64,000 nt of DNA from Bimastos eiseni (GCA_959347315.1 OY365815.1:20982298-21046297), one strand, 5' to 3'. Counted from the first letter of the stretch, positions 49,770 to 62,248 are shown. The notes: generated by a model not told the origin, from the sequence alone. Program-made: numbers and translations.

Positions 49770-50300
49770 TAGGAAGCGAAGGAGGAGGCGGGGTGGAGGT
49801 CGGTGAAGAAAGCAAGCGGAGGAAAATTAGGAGGTGGAGCAGGAAGAAGAGGATGATGTGAAGTAGGAGTGGAGGACAGAGGATGGGAAGAATGGGGCAG
49901 GGGAGAGAATGGAGCTGCGAAATAGAATGGAAGGAGAGGGGGTGAATGAGCTTGGGGAACGGGAGGAAGAATGTAATGGAAGTGGAAAGGGAAGGAAGGG
50001 GGAATGGAATGGAAAAAGAAGTGGAAGTGAAAGGAAAAGAGGAAGTGGAGAGGAAAGGAGGCACATTTGGGAGAAGCAGGAAAGGGGAATATGAAAAGGA
50101 GGAGCTGTAGGTGGAGGGAAATGGGTAGAGAACAGCAGAAATGGTGGAGAGGCAGAAAGGGGAAGCGTTGGGAATGCGGAGGACAGTGGCCTGGCAAAGA
50201 AGGGGTGACGTAGAGGATGGAAGCTGAAATGGAAGTGGGTGAGGAAGGGAGGGGAAGGGGAAGGGTTGTGAAAGGAATGAGAAGTGGAAATGGAGGGAAA
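49770..50300. repeat. Purine-rich GGAAG/GGAGG tract, about 530 bp
   Basis: Strong purine bias on the plus strand over more than 500 bp. The complementary Pro/Ser/Phe frames on the minus strand are artefacts. Confidence 0.8.
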
Positions 50301-50609
50301 GGCAAGAAAACTAAACTTTACCTTCCTAGGGACGGGGAAAAAATCAAGTTGTTGCAATAATTTATGGATAATTCTGATTTTACGCAGACACTCGCTAGAT
50401 ATCGCTGGTGGCCATACTTCTGCTGAAGCGTATAGTTTGGTTTGGTCCGCTGGATTATTCTCATTTATTGAGACAACGAAACGAAATATTATGAGCTCGG
50501 TCGAGGTCGTAAAGTCGCTACATAAAACGCGCAGACCTAACATTTTACATTTAACGGGTCAGATCAGATGAAGAATGCAGTACAGCGAACAGCTCAGAGC
50601 TTCAGGAAA

Positions 50610-50707
50610 ATACTGAAATATATATAATATATACATGTATATATATATATGTATATATATACACATGTATATATATATATATTTATATATTGTGTATATA
50701 AATATAT
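50610..50707. repeat. TA-rich microsatellite
   Basis: TATATA with ACATGTATA insertions. Confidence 0.85.
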
Positions 50708-51465
50708 TGTTACGTGTCTCTTGAGAGTGCGTTGCATAGCGTTGTATATTGTTTGGTATCTCAAGAATCTTGAGTACGGTTAGAGAATAAAGATGTCTCT
50801 GAACATTGTTGGGTCTCTTAGTCTAAGGAGTGGTCATGTAAGTAGCTTGTTGCTCATGCTTGACTAGTTTAATGTAGGGACATCTAGCGGTTACTAAGCA
50901 TAAACCAATGTCTGGTTGAAATTTAACATGAGCTTGGTGTGTTGCTGTTGCTGTAGAATCATATTATGTTTCAGTAATAATAGTCGAGTCTGGAGAACCG
51001 CACCTGCTTTTTTACTCAGGTCTGGCGACTCCTTTGGGGTAAGGTGTTGAGCTGCCAGCTGACTGCCATGTGCTGAGACAACAGTACTGGATAGAATCGT
51101 GTCTCTTTCAAGATTACATTGTATTTTATCATACCTCTAGTAAGTCATTCATATTGTCTCGATATTTGAATTACACTGAGACAATATCCCAAATACAATA
51201 AAATGGCCTTTGTCCTATAGTCAAATCTGCCAGCGAAATTCATCACTTTAAGCTATTGTTCTGCTATGTATTCTTACCTAAGACACGGATGTGATGTTTC
51301 ATGGTTGTTGTAGTTCACAGGTTCATAGCTGTAAAGAAACAGAGGAGCCACTTTGATGAACTTCTCTATTTCTGACATAACCAGGCTTCTATCGTCATTA
51401 CTCCATGGACCACCTTCTAGAATGTTGATACTTGGAATGAATGCTACTAAAAGAAGTCGAACAAA
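50708..51465. other. Intergenic, possible LTR remnant
   Basis: TGTTACGTGTCTCTTGAGAG at 50709, AATAAAG about 80 bp later and a TCTGGCGACTCC word at about 51022 recall an LTR and its downstream primer region. No second LTR, target-site repeat or polyprotein is visible, so this is only a hint. Confidence 0.2.
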
Positions 51466-52330
51466 ACCTACGCCTAAAAACACAACACGTACGCCTAAAA
51501 ACTCAACACCTACGCCTAAAAAACACAACACCTACGCCTATCAACACAACACCTACGCCTATCAACACAACACCTACGCCTATCAACACAACACCTACGC
51601 CTATCAACACAACACATACGCCTAAAAAATACAACACCTACGCTTAAAAACACAACACCTACGCCTAAAAAACTCAACACCTACGCCCAAAGACACAACA
51701 CCTACGCCTAAAAACACAAAAAACAAAACACCTACGCCTAAAAAACACAACACCTACGCCTAAAAACACAACACCTACGCCTAAAAACCCAACACCTACG
51801 CCTAAAAACACAACACCTGCGCCTAAAAAACACAACACTTACGCCTAAAAACACAACACCTACGCCTAAAAACACAACACTTACGCCTAAAAACACAAAA
51901 AACAAAACACCTACGCCTAAAAAACACAACACCTACGCCTAAAAACACAAAAAACAAAACACCTACGCCTAAAAAACACAACACCTACGCCTAAAAACAC
52001 AAAAAACAAAACACCTACGCCTAAAAAACACAACACCTACGCCTAAAAACACAACACCTACGCCTAAAAACCCAACACCTACGCCTAAAAACACAACACC
52101 TGCGCCTAAAAAACACAACACCTACGCCTAAAAAACACAACACCTACGCCTAAAAACACAACACCTACGCCTAAAAACACAACACCTACGCCTAAAAAAC
52201 TCAACACCTACGCCTAAAAAATACAACACCTACGCCTATCAACACAACACCTACGCCTACAAACACAACACCTACGTCAATCCACAGAACACCTGCACCC
52301 ATCAACACAACACTTAACGCCTATGAACCT
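51466..52330. repeat. 20-21 bp minisatellite, about 860 bp
   Basis: The unit is ACACCTACGCCTAAAAACACA-like, about 40 copies. A CCTATCAACACA variant occurs at both edges (51536-51606, 52236-52300). A higher-order block with an extra AAAAAACAAA spacer recurs near 51712, 51895, 51942 and 51995. Thr/Pro-rich frames here are artefacts. Confidence 0.95.
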
Positions 52331-55300
52331 ATGTCTAAAAATTCACCTTCCATCATCTACAAATATAAATTTCGATACCTCGAAGTCCCACATTAATCGC
52401 CTGAGTCCATAAATATCGCCAGGCCACTGTGCATTTGCTACCTACCCCTCTCGACATGTCTACAAGACAAGAAAATACCTCGTCCACCATGGAGTCAGCC
52501 CAACAGGCTCAAACTCACAATCGTCGGATTGTGACGCTGACAAACAGACTGCTGTGTGAAACGTGCATACAAAGAATTAGATTTAAAAACAAATCATTAC
52601 AAGATGCTGTAAAGTGTCGCTTACCTCCACCTGTTGCTTCTGGTTCCTATCAATCCTGGCTCCGAAGCCAACAACGCAAGAAACGATGCCAGCTTACCAC
52701 GACAACAGCTGATCCTGGACGGTCTTAAGGTCATCCACCATGTCCTTGAGAGATTGGCCCTGGGCTCCGGAAATCTGTCTGAAGTCAGCCCAGTAAGAGC
52801 CTCTGCCATAACATAGTTCTTAATTTTCATCGCATCTCACGTCATTATAATTTAAAATACAATACTAGAAAGCAATTATTGTTAAATAAAATTATATAGT
52901 ATGGGTACATATGTCAGAACGATAAGCAACAGGGATATCCAAATGGGATTAATGTCTCGCTAGGTAGGAACCATATCCCAGGTTCCCAGGCAGGCAGCAG
53001 CATTTGAAGCATTTAGTCCATGACGATTCCACAAACCGACCCCCGAACGATTCAGATAACTTAGCAAATAATTTTTTATTACAGTAGGCCTATTGCACTT
53101 AGCCAGTCGCCAAAATCTCAAGTATTCAACCAATTGCATCAATCAATTAATCTATCCATCAATCAGCCAACCAACCTACCAACCAACCAGTCAATCGGTC
53201 GATCAATCATCAGTCAATCAATCAACCAATCGATCAATCAATCAATATATCAATTAATCAATTAATGAAACTTAATATAGTACCCATTCAAGATATCCAC
53301 TCATAGGCGCTTCCGGTCTGACTAAGGCTACAATCGTTACAAAAGGAAAATGCCCTTCGTTTTCGAAGTAAGCTGCCTTCGTAATCGGCAAGGACTACTT
53401 CAGTAATTGGTATCGGCAAGATTGCAGTTTTCAGCAATGATTAGAATGCAGATGAGGTTTCATAAGGATATATATATATATATATAAATTGCATATAGAA
53501 CTACAGGTGTAATAGCAATTCCAGAAGGAAATAAAATAAGTGAAATAATGGAGAAAAACTAAGAATAAGAAGATGAAAAGAAAAGACAGTAAAGTAATAA
53601 ACAGACCCTTGGTGTTAGGAAGAGAAAACGCACAGTGGGAAATACAGCATGCAGAAAACCATTATTATAATACTTAGAAGTAATAATATTCAAATGAAAA
53701 AATCGAAACAATTGAAAGTATAGCACAAATCACCTAAGCAGTGTCCTGTCTGTAAATCATTTATAACGAATGGTAGCGTGACGTTTCTCCTTTATGGGAA
53801 CCAAGATTGAGGGAGTTGGTGGCTACCCGCGGGAGAAGACCAGAATAAAGGACATGCTTAGGACTTCTAAGGACATCGGAGAGCGTCTCAACTGCCTTGG
53901 GCCACATCATTTCAAATAAGGGGTTGTGAGCTGGCAGAAACCTCTGTCACAAAGTTTCTTCAGTTACCAATATTATTAGGGATATTACGCAGGCATTGTC
54001 ATCATTAATATATAGTTATATCTGCATGATATTATCATCATAGAATACCTCTGAGAATGGCGGTAATAATTGGGACGAGAAGATTGGATTTATAACAATA
54101 AGCCTACACGTACGTTGCCATTGGCGACCATCTATCTCGTGGCCTACTCAGCGAAATTGTTAAAGGTGCCGATAAAGCAAGAGAAAATTTAACAAACCAA
54201 TTATTTTGCGTCCGTACTGGGTCACCCTCGACAAACGTGATCTTTGGAGTCACGAGTTCTTGATATTGAAAAAGATATACAAATCGAAAGATAACGGTTT
54301 CAGAAAGATCCGAATGCTTCGTAGAGACCTGTATCTATAAAAGTGTTGACAATGTTGGCGACCAACGATGTAGGCTATGATGACGTATAAGTGTTGATTT
54401 TAGCTGAAATATGACGTCATTGCTTTTCATTGTTACTAAACATTGCCGAGGCAGAGGTAACTAGGACCGTGGAGCTGAGACCGCAATTCCTAAAGGGGTC
54501 AACATAAGGGTTATGGGCGTGTCCTAGAGTCCAGCAATTTCCTTGCTTTTATTCAGTTTTTAAACTCGTTGGCATTATAACACGATTTGAAGCCCTAACT
54601 CAAATTAGCTAACCTGAGCATCATTATTTTATTTTTATTTTGTCTAGGATCTTTCGTGCTTGACATAATGATCCCTTGTAGGCCTAAATAAATGGGTCGC
54701 CGGTCGGGTCGGGTTGGGTAGGGTCTGTACGAGACCAGTCTTCTGTGCGGTGGTCCTGGACGGGTCGGGTCCTTAAGAAACGACCTGTGGATTACCATGG
54801 ACAAGTGTATCGACAGTTGCCATAAATCGAGGCCTTTGATTCGCACAGATTTACTGTAGCTCGGATCGTCGACACAGCGGACCTCTGGTCACCATAAAAA
54901 GCGAACCGGGATCCGGTCTTTTCTTTACCGCAACATTCTCCTTTATACCCCACCACACCCCAACGCACAAGTCCTTGCGAGACACACCCGCTAATTCTGT
55001 CCACCTGTCTATCTGTCTATTTGCATGTCTGAGTAGGCCTAGTCACTGGTGTACGCCTGCTTATTCCTAGGTCGCTCTATGATCGCCTAAACGTGCGCAT
55101 GCTTGTCTCCCTCCCAGCCATAGTTCATAGATGCAATAGTATAGTATAGGCCCTATGTGTTTTTGTCTATCTCGCGATAAGCGAATACATCGACCGCTCA
55201 TGTAAAATAAGCCAGAGATGGTGGTGTCGACCGTGCCGTAATGCAGGTGCCCACAGCGACCGTAGTTTTCTCTTTAATGTATCCCCGTTCAACGGTTGTC

Positions 55301-55631
55301 GTTCTTCTCATGCTAAACAATTATTATATCTATGGGCAGAACGCACAGAGGACTGCGAGCGGGGGGACCTTCGAGCAGCCGTCTGTCCGTCACACATTAA
55401 GAAATGCATGTAACAGGACAACGCGTTTTAGCGGAGGAGGCGCGGGATGAGGACGCGATTAACAAACGGCTAATGGACCAAGACAGCGTGCTTTATTGAT
55501 TTATAAATGCAGGTTCGTTGCTCCCACGTAGGCAACATATGTATCTATAAAGCGCTTCAGGAGTAGACAATTTATGGCTGTCTTTCATTACATTTTACTC
55601 TTATTATTGGGCACATTATAATTTCCATAAC

Positions 55632-55632
<1 letters not shown>
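52331..55632. other. Intergenic, possible isolated exon near 52640-52816
   Basis: Around 52640-52816 the base composition becomes GC-balanced and both strands are open. The plus frame reads RQQLILDGLKVIHHVLERL and ends at a CCAGTAAGAG donor; the minus frame reads SYWADFRQISGAQGQSLKDM and ends at a TGGTAAGC donor. I recognise neither. Elsewhere: CAAT/CAAC repeats at 53150-53275, a dispersed repeat at 53360-53424, and GGTCGGGTCGGG at 54706. No complete gene. Confidence 0.3.
53360..53424. repeat. Dispersed repeat A, copy 1
   Basis: About 65 bp from TTTTCGAAG to GGCAAGATTG, roughly 80 percent identical by eye to 56537-56600, with the shared words TAATCGGCAA and ATTGGTATCGGCAAGATTG. Confidence 0.7.
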
Positions 55633-55722
<90 letters not shown>

Positions 55723-55730
55723 GTTATTTT
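55633..55730. repeat. (TTA)n microsatellite
   Basis: About 30 ATT/TTA triplets, nearly uninterrupted. Confidence 0.95.
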
Positions 55731-55935
55731 TATGGGCCTATTTGTTATTATCATTATTATCACGAGACCTTCGGACGACCGACTGGATATGATGGGGTAG
55801 GAGAGGGGCTATTGTATCTCTTCCCTAACACCAAGATTTTTTAAATAACAGTGTAACAACAATCATCATTTTGTTGGTGACGATGCTGTCGTGATCATGC
55901 AAAAGTGGTACCATTCATATCGAGCAGTCACGGCG

Positions 55936-56037
55936 GCTGGATCATGCATAGAGTAGGCTAGATCATGTATACCTAGAGCAGGCTAGATCATGCATGCATC
56001 GAGTAGGCAAGATCATGCATAGATCGAGTAAGCTAAT
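55936..56037. repeat. About 25-30 bp tandem repeat, four copies
   Basis: Units of the form GGCTAGATCATGCATAGAGTA repeat four times with small length differences. Confidence 0.85.
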
Positions 56038-58093
56038 GCCAGTTTATAGAACTAATATCACACGGGAAATCTCTGCCACCGCAGAATGATTATAGCAAGC
56101 TGTCACTGCTTGTCAGTAGCCTCTGCGAATACGTTGTCAATGCAGGCGGGTCAGGTTGTTTTTTCAATGAAAAAATACTTCAATAAAAAATAATTTAAAA
56201 AGCCCAGAGGAGGCCCGGACCTCTGCGCCTCGATGGTAGCGACACCACCTTCTTAGGGCTATAGCTGTGCCGATAATAATACGCCTACTTGATCCTAATC
56301 GGGTCGACCGATTGTCAATCGGCTTCGATAACAATAATAATCTGTGTCAATTAATAAAATAGCTTTTCTTAGTTTTGGCGGTTAGCCACTCGCCAGATGA
56401 CGTTGCAGCTCCATGTACCAACTTGTCCAACTATAGGAGCGCCACGCTGCGGTCAGTTATAGGCCTAGGCAATGCCGACAAATTTACTTGTTTTTGTGCT
56501 ATATATCGTTACAAAGAAAAAAGATAGGCCTATTGATTTTCGAAGTGATCTGTCTTATAATCGGCAACAGCCACTTCAGTTATTGGTATCGGCAAGATTG
56601 ACAACAAGTGATATCGGTAAAGCACACGCACGGTTGTTGCAGTGCCGATGCAATTAAGTATCTTATATTGTAACGAAATGGTCCAACGGACTTGCTCAAG
56701 ATCCCAACACAGTCAGTTACCGCCTCGGACGAAGATCGATCAGGTACTCCATGGATCCGCCGACCGCTCCAACCAATCGGCCACCATGACACGCTATGTA
56801 AATGTAATAAATTGTTAAAGAACTTGGAGGCAAACTCTCAGAGGCAACAGATTGACATATTAATGTTCTTAATTACACTGTCGTTATAGCTGACAATGCA
56901 CATTACGCCCATGACTGAATGACGGCTTACAGCAATAGGGCCTAATTATTATTGTTCAGCACAATCATGGAGACGAGAACCTGTTCCGCAGTTCTGTAAT
57001 TTCTTAGAAACTGGTGGATCTTTTCTGCCTGCCTCGGGCGTTAAAAATAATAATAATAATTGACCTAGCAGTTCCAGATGTTATAATTTTACCTCGTGTG
57101 GTATTAGAAATACCTCTGAAAAATTATAAAATGCGCTAAAGAAACAAGCCATCGAGTCTTACATGTATACGAGACTTTGCTGTGGCGTATGTAATGTATG
57201 TTTTGGTTCCGTTGTGTAAGAGGTCGATCTTTAATACGAAAAACAATTTACTTCTTTGTTTTAGGACAACGTTTTTGTAAATGTGATGTTTCTGTTACTA
57301 TTATTTAGAGCTGATCATTTATTCTTTAAGGTTTACCAATAAGTTGTCGAAAATACTCGTTGGAATAAAATGGCGCTCTATACACGTGCTGTTGAATGCA
57401 CTCCGCAAGTGTTATAGTTGGGCGTTTATTTAGCCTGGAAATAATATAAAATTTAAAGCAGACTTTTAAAATTCTCGGCTAAGAGATCGAAAGGTCTGTC
57501 AGCAATGCAATACAACGATAGGAACACTTTCACTTCCAACTTTCGCTGTGTAACTGAAAAACCAAATTATGAACATTGCTTCCAAGATCATTTCATTGCC
57601 TGCTCTGACAAGAGCAAGCAGCTTTCAAGACTGATCTAATTGTTTACAAGACAATATTTCTGTTCATCCACGTGCGTGCACGCTACAAAGACTTCTCTCA
57701 ACTCGACCAGGACCTCTGACTTTCTGAATCTGACTATTCCGTGAACAAGGACAGCCATTGGCATGTGTAATTCTTGACTCCAAATTTCTGAAGCATTATG
57801 AAGCAATGCTCCGAGCACCAGCTTATTCATGAGCACTGTGTTAAGTCAGAGGAGTTGTGAAATTCCAAGTTTGGTTCCCAGAGAGGAAACTGTGTTTTGC
57901 AATTATATATATTTACATAGACAGAATTATACCAGGGATGTCTGGTGTATTTTCTGAGTAATTTTCTTTACGTCATTATTTGTTATGCTCTGGGTTTTGT
58001 CACCTGCTGTTTGAAGTAGATAGCTATTGTGGAGCTCTTATTGAGCGCTTTCCACTATTTTCTCACACTTTTCTGTTTACTTGTTTCTTTTAG
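56038..58093. other. Intergenic, upstream of HGH1
   Basis: Contains TAGGCCTA at 56460 and 56525 and a dispersed repeat at 56537-56600. The last part may hold the HGH1 promoter and a 5' UTR intron: a TTTCTTTTAG acceptor ends at 58093, ten bases before the start codon. Confidence 0.4.
56537..56600. repeat. Dispersed repeat A, copy 2
   Basis: The second copy in the same orientation, 3.2 kb from copy 1. The element's termini are not defined. Confidence 0.7.
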
Positions 58094-58102
58094 ATTTTAA
58101 GG

Positions 58103-60506
58103 ATGGCAAGTGAAGATTCTGAATTTAGTAATGATGCCCTGGAGACTTTTGTGCAGTTCCTGTCAAAATCGTCTCCCACACACGTGCGTGCCGTTGCAAT
58201 GCAATACCTGCTTGGCTGCACTGGAACAGACGAGGGAATGAAGCTTATCGGAAATAACCCTGCATGCTTAACATCAGTCATTGTACTGACAGAAGATGAG
58301 GAGTTTGATATCTCACGTGACGCATTCAAAAGTCTTGTTAACCTTGCTGCAGAGTCAGACATTTCTGTGAGATTAGCGAGTCTTCCCGAATTCAGCAACT
58401 TTGTTTTGAGACTGATGAACTGTTGTTTGTCGGAAGGAAGTGTTCACGCTTACAATGCCTGTAAGATAGCAGCAAATTTATCCAGGTGGGACGAGTGTTC
58501 TGTTGTTATAGAGCAGTGCCTGACTGGTGAAGACAGAGACTTGAGCTTGTGTAAAGTTGTTGAAATGTTTTCCAAAGTGCCAGATAGACTAGAATATCTT
58601 GCCAGCTTTTTAGCCAACATGAGCTGTCAGCAATCGACACGAAGGCTTTTATTGGACAAGAGCCGATGCACTCTCCAGAGGTTGCTACCCTTAATCCAGT
58701 CTGATTCGGTCATTGTTCGTCAAGGAGTTGTCAGAACTTTAAGAAACTGTTGTTTTGAAACAGGTAAATGGCCATTATTATTTATCCAGGTGCATTTGTG
58801 GCCTATGATAAATGTGCATAAGAAAGACTTGGTTTGAAATCACATTTAGTGCCTACAGTTTTTGCTTCTTTATTGTTTTTCTAAATAATTTTAAACATTT
58901 ATTACCTGTATTTAAATGTATGCAACTTTTATAGTTTATTTCTATCTTACAAATGTTATAAACAATGCAAAATGCTTCACTTCTCATCTACATGAGAAAT
59001 GATTTTACAATTAACATCAACTTTACCACATTTATTTTTGGCTTTATACGCTATTCTTTTAGACCTGCCTTAGTATTTTGCTTAGATCCAAAATTTAAAA
59101 TAATGTGTTTGTAAACATTTTGTGAAACTTTACACGAGTATAATGTTGGCTTGAGTGATAACCAATACTTATAAATAAAACTAAGTAAGTAAGTATATCC
59201 TTTAATCAGACTTCTGCAAACGCACGACATGTACAAATAAACAGGTACGAACAAAGCATCTATATACATAGTATGTCAGAAGTATAAAAATGAGTAAAAT
59301 GCTAGGATAGCAACTAAGGGCCAGGCAGGAGGACCCATGTACTTCATTCAATCATTGCATTGGTATCCTGTGCAGTTAAGATTCTATTTAAATTGGGACC
59401 CATTCCCTATGGTATATAGAGCACTGAACTGCACTGTTCAACAATGGCATCTATCGGCCTTTCAAACTAGAGCTGTTCTTCGTAAACTTTTCTTGGCTTC
59501 TAGTTTTTGGAATTCTTTGAGATTGCTATTGTGCTGGGTTGCTTGTCGTATTTAGATCTCTGTTGAAGACTTGCTTTTGTCAAATTGTTTGTCCACCATT
59601 GACTGTCATGTCAGACTGTTCTATTTTAATGATTGTGGCTTGGTTTTACTGTATCATTGGTCTATGCTATGTGCAAGATACATCATAGAAGTTTGTCAAT
59701 ATATTGATAATTTTTGATGGTTTCATAAATCTGCAGTCTTCCTTTTCTTTTCTGGTAGAGTATCATGAGTGGTTGTTAAGTGAAGCTGTTGATCTTCTTC
59801 CACGATTGCTGCTACCTCTGGCTGGACCTGAGGAGTTTGATGATGATGACATGGAGAAGTTGCCCGATGATCTGCAGTATCTGGGGGATGATAAGAAAAG
59901 GGAGTCAGAGGCTGAAATTCGAAAGATTCTGGTTGAAACTGTTAATAAGGTATTCTTAATCATGAGAGATTCTGCTCTTTTTAAGTTCAGATTTGAGGAT
60001 AAACAATACACCATCTATTCCTTGTGTTCCAGTATTCCTGCTGCATGATAATAGTAATAAATATGATTAAATATTATAGTTGTTTCTGGAGTGAATTAGA
60101 TTATGTTTTGTGCAACAATGATTCCCCATCTAAAGTTTAGATTTAGCTACATTTTACTCTTCTTGCCACCCTCCACAATCTTTTACTGATGCTAATAAAA
60201 TTATGATATATGATTAATTTAAAAGTTTTTTAAGCTGTAATGTTGGTCATTAATTTTTAGCTGTGTACAAAAAAGATTTGCCGTCAGTATGTCAAGGACA
60301 AGAACGCGTACGTCATCATTCGAGAGCTGGACAAGTGGGAACAGTCGCCAGCAGTTCAGGTTGCAATCGAAAACCTCGTTCAGGTTTTGATCGCTGATGA
60401 ACCAGAAGAGGGATTTGAGAACTTGGACTCAGTTGAAATTCCTGAACATGTAGACTCCAAGTTGAAAAAATGGACAGACACTGATTCTCAAGAACCTAAA
60501 ATTTAA
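58103..60506 (+). CDS. HGH1: HGH1 homolog, eEF2-folding cofactor, three exons
   Basis: Coding exons are 58103-58763, 59759-59949 and 60261-60506, giving 365 residues (human about 390). Both introns are GT-AG: donor GTAAAT at 58764 and acceptor GGTAG ending at 59758 (phase 1), donor GTATTC at 59950 and acceptor TTTTTAG ending at 60260 (phase 0). The joined frame reads RNCCFET-E-YHEWLL, as in animal HGH1 (RNCCFEHRHHEWLL). Later diagnostic blocks are LLLPLAGPEEFDDDDMEKLP, DLQYLGDDKKRESEAEIRK and VLIADEPEEGFENL. HGH1 is a cytosolic armadillo-like repeat protein that, with the TRiC/CCT chaperonin, helps fold translation elongation factor eEF2. Exon 1 holds the N-terminal repeat region, exons 2-3 the C-terminal Hgh1 domain. 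ATG 58103 is preceded by a possible 5' UTR acceptor. No lesion is seen. Intron 1 holds a LINE fragment. Confidence 0.93.
59337..59620 (+). mobile_element. LINE fragment in HGH1 intron 1
   Basis: Frames read LHWYPVQLRF, MVYRALNCTVQQ, then FWNSLRLLL and VFRSLLKTCFCQ after frameshifts. These are the degenerate C-terminal blocks of CR1/Jockey LINE ORF2 (LHWLPVxxRI, YKALNGxAP, WNSLP, FKSLLKTxLF). It is a short dead remnant in sense orientation. Confidence 0.65.
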
Positions 60507-62048
60507 AAGTTACTAACATTTGATGAAAATATGCATCAACAAAATGTGTTGCTGATAAATTAATTGTTAGATACTGGGACAATTTTTTTCTCAGTTGGTG
60601 AACATCAGCCATTGTTACAAAAACTTCAATATGGCTTTTATATCCTGCAAGCCTACATATTTACATGTATATGAGTGAAGGCGTTTCTTTTTCACCCGGG
60701 GTTTACGAGCTGAGAATGCATCTGAATGGTTATTCGGTGAGAGGTGCTATATAAATCTAAAGGTATGATACGACTGTCAGGTGTTCAATTTAAATTTAAT
60801 ATGAAGGAAGACTGAAGAAATTCAAGTAATATAAGATGTATGATTAATCCCATTGGCCTTTGTCTTGATTGACACATGCAAGGCCTAATGTATGAAGTAC
60901 TTTGTCCTTAATGTTTTTAATAATCTTTCTATGGATGGTATCAACAATTAGTTAGATTTTGCTATGCTTAGTCTCCTTGATGTTGCTTTATTCGATGATG
61001 ACAGGTGGACATGATAATCAGCCAAAAGCTTAACCCTTTAACGACCAGAGTGTACTAAAGTGCAAGGCATAATCAATAACGCTGGTCGTTAAAGCCAAAA
61101 AGCGAGCAAAGTGGTGATATCAGACATTTGAACCTGCCTAAGAGTTGGAGAACCAGTAAAGGAAATCTCCCATTATCACTACTGTAGTAAGTGTACGTCT
61201 AACTTCTTTACTGTGCTCCGAGGCAGATTAAAACGACACCAGGTGTCAATAGCATATGATGAAGTCAAAACAATGGGAGCTGTCATTGGTCAAAGTCAGG
61301 CACCAGAGTCTTTATTTTGAAAACTGGCTAGATGTGTCTTATGTGGCCTCAACTGTAGTTTATTTACAAATTGCTATTTGAAAGCCATCTAGTTAGTTAT
61401 TCAATTGAAATTTATAAAAGAATGGTACACAAACTCTTGGCCAAAACCACAAATTTCTAAGCTTTTGGATATATTATCTTTTCTGGAAATCCAAAATACT
61501 CTAAATTTACTCATGTTTGAATGATTTAAGCATGTTGCCCTTGGACCTGTAGCAGTTTATTTGAGCATCTTAAAGAAAAATTGCCATAATATAAGTGATA
61601 TTTCTGAATGATGATTGAAGATACAGGGGCTTTGCCTCTAGACCCGCAATCATGACCGACCCAAACTATGCGCATTTGCTGACATCCTCGGACTCCTCAC
61701 CATGTCCAAATACACGATTTATTACTGGCGCAAGCCAGAAATTAATTAAGGGCAAGTCGTGCGATGTAATATTCATGCTTCCAAGTTTCAAGACCTTCAT
61801 TTAAAATCTGGGATTTGCTCATTGTCGTTCCAAAGTCCTAATAAAGACATGTATCGAGTGTTTATGGCGAGGTAGACAAGCAGGGAAAGAGTCGCTTTAG
61901 AAGGGAATTGAGTTGGTGCTGGGTTACCTGCATAAGTTCGTATGGCATAATGCCGATTAGATCAAATGTAAGCATTGGTGATCAAAGTGTTTTGTCCATT
62001 ATCTTCATTTGATTACGTTTAAAAGCTACATTTGTTGTTGTTTTATGT
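60507..62048. other. 3' flank of HGH1 and intergenic
   Basis: No gene. TGCTATATAAAT at 60745 is a retroposon-tail motif. A perfect 13-bp inverted repeat lies at 61036-61048 and 61082-61094. Confidence 0.4.

Positions 62049-62109
<61 letters not shown>
62049..62109. repeat. (TA)n microsatellite
   Basis: About 60 bp of TA, directly adjoining the foldback element to its right. Confidence 0.95.
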
Positions 62110-62110
62110 G

Positions 62111-62248
62111 TGGATAGTTGATCTTTTACACAGGCGGCTATGTAGGCCCTATCTTCTATAAATTCTATAGATAAAAGTGTACAGTAGATAACATTAATTA
62201 ATAGGCAAACTGTTACAATAGCCGCCTGTGTATAAGATCAACGATCCA
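62111..62248. mobile_element. Foldback element with 31-bp inverted repeats
   Basis: The arm at 62111-62141 begins TGGATAGTTGATC; the arm at 62218-62248, on the complement, begins TGGATCGTTGATC. They match at 29 of 31 positions and both end ACAGGCGGCTAT. About 76 bp separates them. This is a small MITE-like element or a strong RNA hairpin; no coding capacity. Confidence 0.65.

Noticed and set aside
49648..50543. Pro/Ser/Phe-rich frames of up to 238 residues on the minus strand
   Set aside because: The purine-rich tract on the plus strand depletes stops; no domain or conserved composition.
50708..51060. Solo LTR of a Ty3-like element
   Set aside because: Only terminal TG, AATAAAG and a TCTGGCGA word; no target duplication or second copy seen.
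55241..55450. 69-residue frame with a hydrophobic N-terminus
   Set aside because: Checked as a secreted peptide; the hydrophobic stretch is interrupted by Arg and Asn and there is no clear cleavage or dibasic plan.
58090..58398. 102-residue frame antisense to HGH1 exon 1
   Set aside because: Shadow of the HGH1 coding strand.
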